Shown here piece by piece: positions 32,297-36,332 of a stretch of 36,332 bases of DNA. The stretch is from NCBI GenBank assembly GCA_002796305.1, contig PCWZ01000013.1, positions 1 through 36,332 on the forward strand. Reading direction: 5' to 3'. This stretch comes from Deltaproteobacteria bacterium CG11_big_fil_rev_8_21_14_0_20_49_13 (lineage in GTDB: Bacteria > UBA10199 > GCA-002796325 > 1-14-0-20-49-13). Numbering within the stretch: the stretch's first letter is position 1; each line of letters begins with the position of its first letter. Below the pieces are notes generated by a model that was given only the letters and a program-made list of their open reading frames with translations, searched no databases and was not told the DNA's origin. Both the position numbers and the translations under genes were made by a program.

Positions 32297-32902
32297 ATGA
32301 TAATAAAACAGCTTGAAATAGGCCCTATGGGTAACTTTGCCTACCTTCTGGCGGACGATAAAAAGAGCGCCTGCGCGGTCATCGACCCCGGCTGGCAGGT
32401 GGACGAAATAATCAAGGCTGCCGAAAAGGATGGATTAAAGATAACTCACATCCTTTTGACCCATGCGCATTTTGATCATGCTAACGGAGCCGAAAAAATG
32501 GCCGAAAAAACCGGCGCTAAGATATATGTTGGCGAATTGGAACCATGTTCTTTAAAGGACAAGAAACTCTTTGCGAACGGCGACACGATTAAAATTGGAG
32601 ATGTGAGCGTTAAATGTATCCATACTCCCGGACATACGCCCGGCTCGGCATGCTTTCTTGTTGATAAAGCGATATTTACCGGTGATACCCTTTTTGTGGG
32701 TGCCATAGGACGCACCGATCTTGAGGGGAGCGATCCGGAGGAGATGTTCAAGTCGTTGCAGAAGCTTGCAAAGGTTCCGGACGGTGTTGTTGTCTACTCG
32801 GGACACAATTATGGAAGCGAGGCGGTCTCTACGATGGGTGAACAGAAGAAGAGAAATCCCTACATGCAGTTCAAAAGTGTGGGCGATTTTCTGAGGATGT
32901 AA
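32297..32902 (+). CDS. MBL-fold metallo-hydrolase (glyoxalase II-like)
   Basis: A 201-residue metallo-beta-lactamase-fold hydrolase. The two-metal motif THAHFDH is near residue 54. HTPGHTPGS, FTGDTLFVGAIGRTDL and the C-terminal GHNYGSE complete the set of metal ligands. Size and motifs fit the short YcbL/hydroxyacylglutathione-hydrolase-like group, so it probably hydrolyses a thioester; the substrate is uncertain. It is divergent from greA and three bases before the next gene, with which it is co-transcribed. Confidence 0.92.
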   Translation: MIIKQLEIGPMGNFAYLLADDKKSACAVIDPGWQVDEIIKAAEKDGLKITHILLTHAHFDHANGAEKMAEKTGAKIYVGELEPCSLKDKKLFANGDTIKIGDVSVKCIHTPGHTPGSACFLVDKAIFTGDTLFVGAIGRTDLEGSDPEEMFKSLQKLAKVPDGVVVYSGHNYGSEAVSTMGEQKKRNPYMQFKSVGDFLRM

Positions 32903-32905
32903 GCG

Positions 32906-34747
32906 ATGCAAAACTTTTTAGATACGCTAAACGAACACGTGATACTTGCCGACGGGGCGATGGGAACCCTTCTTTACGAGCGCGGGGTGTATCTCAATAG
33001 GTGCTACGACGAACTCAACCTTGTCAACCCCGACATGATCCGAAAGGTCCATGCCGACTACCTCGAGGCCGGCGCCGAGCTGATAGAGACGAACACCTTT
33101 ACGGCTAACCGGATGAGACTTGCCAGTTACGGACTGGAAGGAAAGGTCAAAGAGATAAATGCGGCCGGTGTAAAGATCGCAAGGGAGATAGCAAAAGACA
33201 GGGCGTTCGTTGCGGGAGCTGTCGGACCCCTTGGTGTAACGCTTGCGCCGCTTGGCAGGCACAGCGTGGATGAGGCAAGAGAGGTCTTTAAGGAACAGAT
33301 CGAAGTGTTGGCCGAAACGAAGGTGGATGCCATCATTTTTGAAACTTTCATGAATCTAGACGAGTTAGAGATAGCGGTTAGGACCGCTCAGGCGGTAACC
33401 GATATCCCGATAATCGCCCAGGTCTCATTCAAGCACTACCGCGATCAGGAATTCGTGGGTGTTACCCCGACCCAGGCGGTCAAAATGCTCGAGTCCTTGA
33501 ATGTCGCAGTTGGAGGGACGAATTGTTCGAGCGGACCGCAAGGGGTCCTGGACGCGATACAGGAGATGAGAAAAGTTTCTAAGATAAAACTCTCTGCAAT
33601 GCCGAACGCCGGCATGCCTCAGGTGGTAGAAGGGCGCCTTCTTTATCTTGCCACACCAGAGTATATGGGCGAGTTCGCAAGAAGGCTCGTTCTTGCGGGG
33701 GCTTCTATAATTGGCGGATGCTGCGGAACGACGCCTGACGAAATAAAAGAGATGAGCCGCTTCATAAAATCTGTCGCTCCGCACAGAAAGAGGGTGTTCA
33801 AAATGCTTTCGGTCGAGTTGCGGGCCGAACCCAAATTTGCATCTCTTCCCACAAAAGATAAAAGTTCATTTGCGGCAAAGCTTGGAAATAAGTTCGCCGT
33901 TTCGGTAGAGCTTGATCCGCCTATGGGGCTTTGTCCAAAAGAGGCGATAGAACACGCCAAGTTCCTGCATAAGAACGGGGTTGATGCCGTGAACATTGCC
34001 GACGGACCGAGGGCAGTTGCAAGAATGAGCCCTATCGCCCTGGGGGCGCTTGTCAAACGGGAGACGGGTATCGAACCCATAGTCCATTATTGCTGCCGCG
34101 ACCGGAATCTTCTGGGGATGCAGATGGACCTCTTGGGCGCGCACGCGCTCGACCTTAGGAACCTTCTCATCGTCACAGGCGATCCTCCGAAGATGGGCAC
34201 GTATCCCATGGCAACGGCAGTATTCGATATCGATTCGATAGGCCTTATCCATATGGTGAACGGAATGAACAAGGGGCAGGATATGTCCGGAAGGGCGCTG
34301 AACGCGCCTACGTCGTTCCTTATAGGATGCGGAGTAAATCCGGGGGCCGTCAATATCGACCTTGAGGTGGAACGCTTTGCCAAGAAAGTGGAGGCGGGGG
34401 CAGAGTATGTCTTCAGCCAGCCGGTCTACGACGCAGAGCTTTTGGAGAATTTCTTCAAGAAGACGGCGCATATAAAAGAGATACCCTTCTTTGTCGGCAT
34501 ATTGCCCCTCGCAAGTCTCAAGAACGCCGAGTTCCTGCATAATGAGGTCCCTGGTATGCAGATACCGGCCCATATAATGGATAGGATACGAAGCGCCAAG
34601 ACCCGTGAACTTCAGATAAAAGAGGGGCTTTCAATTGCAAAGGAATCATTGAAGGGGGCTAAGAAGATGCAGCGGGTCAAGGGGGCCTACATATTCCCTC
34701 CGTTCGGAAAATATTCTGCAGTGGTCGAACTTTTAAAGGTTGTCTGA
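32906..34747 (+). CDS. fused homocysteine S-methyltransferase / methylenetetrahydrofolate reductase
   Basis: A 613-residue two-domain enzyme of the YitJ type. Residues ~1-295 are a homocysteine methyltransferase barrel (ADGAMGTLLYERG, ETNTF, with zinc cysteines in GGTNCSSGP and GGCCGTTPDEI). Residues ~325-610 are MTHFR (VSVELDPPMG, LLIVTGDPPKMGTYP, FSQPVYD, PFFVGILPL). It links the reduction of methylene-THF to methylation of homocysteine to methionine. No cobalamin-binding domain is present; such fusions may pair with a separate cobalamin protein elsewhere. It ends one base from the convergent flavoprotein gene. Confidence 0.93.
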   Translation: MQNFLDTLNEHVILADGAMGTLLYERGVYLNRCYDELNLVNPDMIRKVHADYLEAGAELIETNTFTANRMRLASYGLEGKVKEINAAGVKIAREIAKDRAFVAGAVGPLGVTLAPLGRHSVDEAREVFKEQIEVLAETKVDAIIFETFMNLDELEIAVRTAQAVTDIPIIAQVSFKHYRDQEFVGVTPTQAVKMLESLNVAVGGTNCSSGPQGVLDAIQEMRKVSKIKLSAMPNAGMPQVVEGRLLYLATPEYMGEFARRLVLAGASIIGGCCGTTPDEIKEMSRFIKSVAPHRKRVFKMLSVELRAEPKFASLPTKDKSSFAAKLGNKFAVSVELDPPMGLCPKEAIEHAKFLHKNGVDAVNIADGPRAVARMSPIALGALVKRETGIEPIVHYCCRDRNLLGMQMDLLGAHALDLRNLLIVTGDPPKMGTYPMATAVFDIDSIGLIHMVNGMNKGQDMSGRALNAPTSFLIGCGVNPGAVNIDLEVERFAKKVEAGAEYVFSQPVYDAELLENFFKKTAHIKEIPFFVGILPLASLKNAEFLHNEVPGMQIPAHIMDRIRSAKTRELQIKEGLSIAKESLKGAKKMQRVKGAYIFPPFGKYSAVVELLKVV

Positions 34748-34748
34748 T

Positions 34749-35663
34749 CTACTTCAGATATCTCTCAGAGTTCATGGCGGCGATGGTCCCTTGTGCCGAG
34801 CAGATGACATTGATCTGCGGTTTGAGGCAGAGGATGTTGCCAACAGCGAACACTCCCGGCACGCTTGTTTCGAACTGCTCGTTCACCATTACAACGCCTT
34901 CCGGGGAGGTTTGAACTCCCGTCCCGTTCAGATAGTCGGTAGTTGGTTTATACTGCTGATGGGGAAGGAATATATATTTGACGGTAAGCGTTTTTTCCTG
35001 ACCGGCCGTAAGTATGGTGACCGATGAGACCTCGTGGATGCCGTTTATCTTTCTTAGGCTTGAGCTGAAGAAAGGTTCGATCCTCTTTGCGGCCTCCAGT
35101 TCGTTCTTTAGTTCCTGAGGGAGGTCCAGTTTGCTCGCCGGTATTATCCAGTAGATCTTCTCGGCCGTTCTGGAAAGTTTGAGAGCCGTCTCTGCCACGG
35201 ACTGGGATTTTCCGATTATGGCAATGGCGCACTGCTTGCAGGCGTTCGCGTCGGCATCGGGATCGTGACTTACGCCTTTTCCCCTAAGTTCTCTTTCGCC
35301 TGCGTATGTGTGCGAATCGCCGTAAGGTTGATTGCCGGTGGCAAGGAGTATCACCTTAGACTCGTATGTGGCGGGCTCGTTGGTCGTGACCTGCTTTATG
35401 TCTTCTTTTATGGTGCAGGATGTGGCTTGTGCGTTCTTGTGGTCCGCCCCGAAATTAATGGCCTGCTTCTTCATCTTGTTGAGGAATTCGGCCCCTGAAA
35501 TGTTCTCGTCGATACCGGGGAAATCGGTTATCTTTGCAAGCGTTCCGGCATTCCCGTGCTCAAACCCTTTGTCAATGACCAGGGTCTTGAACTTGTTGCG
35601 CGCGGAATATATAGCCGCCGAAAGACCCGCTGCGCCGCCTCCTATTATTATTGTATCGTACAT
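34749..35663 (-). CDS. thioredoxin-reductase-like flavoprotein with atypical redox motif
   Basis: A 304-residue FAD oxidoreductase. The FAD-binding GGGAAGLSAAIYSARN is N-terminal, and the second FAD motif GVFAVGNI is near the C-terminus. In place of the usual CATC-DG active site there is an Asp/Ala-rich insertion followed by CKQC (near residue 147). The second nucleotide-binding motif is IIGKSQSVAETAL, lacking a full GXGXXA, and the NADPH-contacting Arg pair is not seen. NADPH use is therefore doubtful; it may use another donor or act as an oxidase. AAGGTGGT before ATG 35663 is a good ribosome-binding site. It follows the exonuclease by 13 bases. Confidence 0.85.
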   Translation of the reverse strand: MYDTIIIGGGAAGLSAAIYSARNKFKTLVIDKGFEHGNAGTLAKITDFPGIDENISGAEFLNKMKKQAINFGADHKNAQATSCTIKEDIKQVTTNEPATYESKVILLATGNQPYGDSHTYAGERELRGKGVSHDPDADANACKQCAIAIIGKSQSVAETALKLSRTAEKIYWIIPASKLDLPQELKNELEAAKRIEPFFSSSLRKINGIHEVSSVTILTAGQEKTLTVKYIFLPHQQYKPTTDYLNGTGVQTSPEGVVMVNEQFETSVPGVFAVGNILCLKPQINVICSAQGTIAAMNSERYLK

Positions 35664-35676
35664 GTGACCACCTTTT

Positions 35677-36255
35677 TTAAAATAGCGCTAATTGGTCCTT
35701 CTTCTCTTCTTCATTTTCCATCTGCCAGTTTACGGGTACGCAAACCCTGCCTCCGCCGAACTTTGAGGTGAAGAATACCTCTTTGTTCTTGCATCCGTAT
35801 TCGAAGACCTCTTTTGTCACCTTTACGTCATCTAGGCAATACTTTTTGAGCTTGTCTATCGCGCCGTCGCGAAAATACCTTATCGCGTCGAGTCCGCTGC
35901 CTGATTTGCCCTTGCCTAAAGTCGCCTGCGCAACGGCCTCAAGTCCTATCCTGTGGCCCACGACGTTCTGGATCTCTTCCATTATATCAAGTTGAGGGAG
36001 CGCCGAAGGATCAAAGTGAAGGTAGGGCTTAAGGACGGGCATGTCAAACTTCTTGGAGTTAAACCCTATCACCAGAGGTTTTGACTGGAGGCGCTCTTCG
36101 AGTTTAGCGATGTCTTTCTCTTCTATGGCCTCATATTTGCCGGTCAAGTAATCGAATACCCCGGCCACACTTATGCCGAGCGATTCGAATTTGTCACGTC
36201 CGCCAACTTCGTCGAACGTGAACTTTGTCTCAAGGTCGAGTATGATAGTATTCAT
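35677..36255 (-). CDS. predicted DEDD-type 3'-5' exonuclease (RNase H-like fold)
   Basis: A 192-residue nuclease-like protein. Exo I is ILDLET (Asp and Glu at ~7-9), Exo II is VIGFNSKKFDMPVL (Asn/Asp) and Exo III is KYCLDDVKVTKEVFEYG. This is the RNase H-like arrangement also seen in YprB-type proteins. Exo I begins at residue 7, so the start must be ATG 36255 (or GTG 36261 inside the tRNA). The substrate is unknown. It is three bases downstream of tRNA-Arg on the same strand. Confidence 0.85.
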   Translation of the reverse strand: MNTIILDLETKFTFDEVGGRDKFESLGISVAGVFDYLTGKYEAIEEKDIAKLEERLQSKPLVIGFNSKKFDMPVLKPYLHFDPSALPQLDIMEEIQNVVGHRIGLEAVAQATLGKGKSGSGLDAIRYFRDGAIDKLKKYCLDDVKVTKEVFEYGCKNKEVFFTSKFGGGRVCVPVNWQMENEEEKKDQLALF

Positions 36256-36258
36256 ATG

Positions 36259-36331
36259 CACCCCCGAGAGGAATCGAACCTCCGCGGCCAGCTTCGGAGG
36301 CTGGTGCTCTAATCCACTGAGCTACGGGGGC
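36259..36331 (-). tRNA. tRNA-Arg (anticodon CCG)
   Basis: A cloverleaf fits the minus strand. The acceptor is GCCCCCG/CGGGGGT (one G-U at the end), the D arm GCTC...GAGC, the anticodon stem CCAGC/GCTGG with loop CTCCGAA (anticodon CCG, codon CGG), and the T arm GGAGG-TTCGATT-CCTCT. The discriminator is G. CCA is not encoded. The 5' end is at the window edge. Confidence 0.95.
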
Positions 36332-36332
36332 C

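Noticed and set aside
33866-34573. 235-residue minus-strand open frame opposite the MTHFR domain
   Set aside because: Shadow of a well-supported enzyme gene; no motifs.

Overview
The window looks like a chromosomal piece of a Gram-negative bacterium of the broad deltaproteobacterial/myxobacterial kind, possibly an uncultured lineage. The signs are a eukaryotic-type Ser/Thr kinase with the HRDVSPQN catalytic loop and PEGA repeats, an FHA-containing sigma-54 activator, lipoproteins, an outer-membrane porin-like protein, phosphatidylethanolamine synthesis genes, and many short palindromic dispersed repeats. The taxonomic placement is an inference from gene content only.

Layout. (1) 1-4048, plus strand: a large secreted-protein candidate, then a SycD/LcrH-like TPR chaperone, a second helical secreted-protein candidate and a second SycD/LcrH-like chaperone. 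This is the arrangement of a type III secretion translocator/chaperone locus, but no apparatus gene is in view. (2) 4299-9190, minus strand: a compact signalling operon with an FmdB-like zinc ribbon, a tail-anchored membrane protein, a Ser/Thr kinase with six PEGA repeats, and an FHA-sigma-54 activator. (3) 9275-10310: a frameshifted lipoprotein gene behind a sigma-54-type promoter. (4) 10437-16143: rarA, tldE/pmbA, a PP2C phosphatase, a DUF465 protein, psd, pssA and a Cys-rich protein. (5) 16279-19139: hemN and hemE, and a probably leaderless lipoprotein. (6) 19129-23226: an RND/MMPL exporter and a class III aminotransferase, possibly HpnN/HpnO of the hopanoid system. (7) 23278-23966: a HEPN/MNT toxin-antitoxin pair between direct repeats. 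(8) 23984-27211: a decayed and an intact copy of a porin-like gene and a lipoprotein. (9) 27349-31319: a candidate structured RNA, a flippase-like membrane protein, a 201-residue protein of unknown function behind a consensus sigma-54 promoter, an IPT/TIG lipoprotein, and an AmgK/MurU-like sugar kinase and nucleotidyltransferase pair. (10) 31710-36331: greA with a terminator-like leader, an MBL hydrolase, a fused homocysteine methyltransferase/MTHFR, an atypical thioredoxin-reductase-like flavoprotein, a DEDD exonuclease and tRNA-Arg(CCG).

The most notable possible system is a sigma-54/phosphorylation circuit. Genes 60-1247 and 28597-29202 share an identical 17-base promoter block (TTGCT -12 element plus downstream bases). 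The copy at 28555 has a consensus -24/-12 pair. The window also encodes an FHA-type sigma-54 activator in one operon with a Ser/Thr kinase, and a PP2C phosphatase. I infer that kinase signalling is read by the FHA activator, which switches on the type III-like secreted proteins and the 201-residue protein.

A second theme is repeat invasion. At least five families of short palindromic or heptamer-like repeats occur between genes. Some are read in frame inside conserved genes (rarA, hemN, the RND exporter, amgK), or supply start, stop or ribosome-binding sequences.
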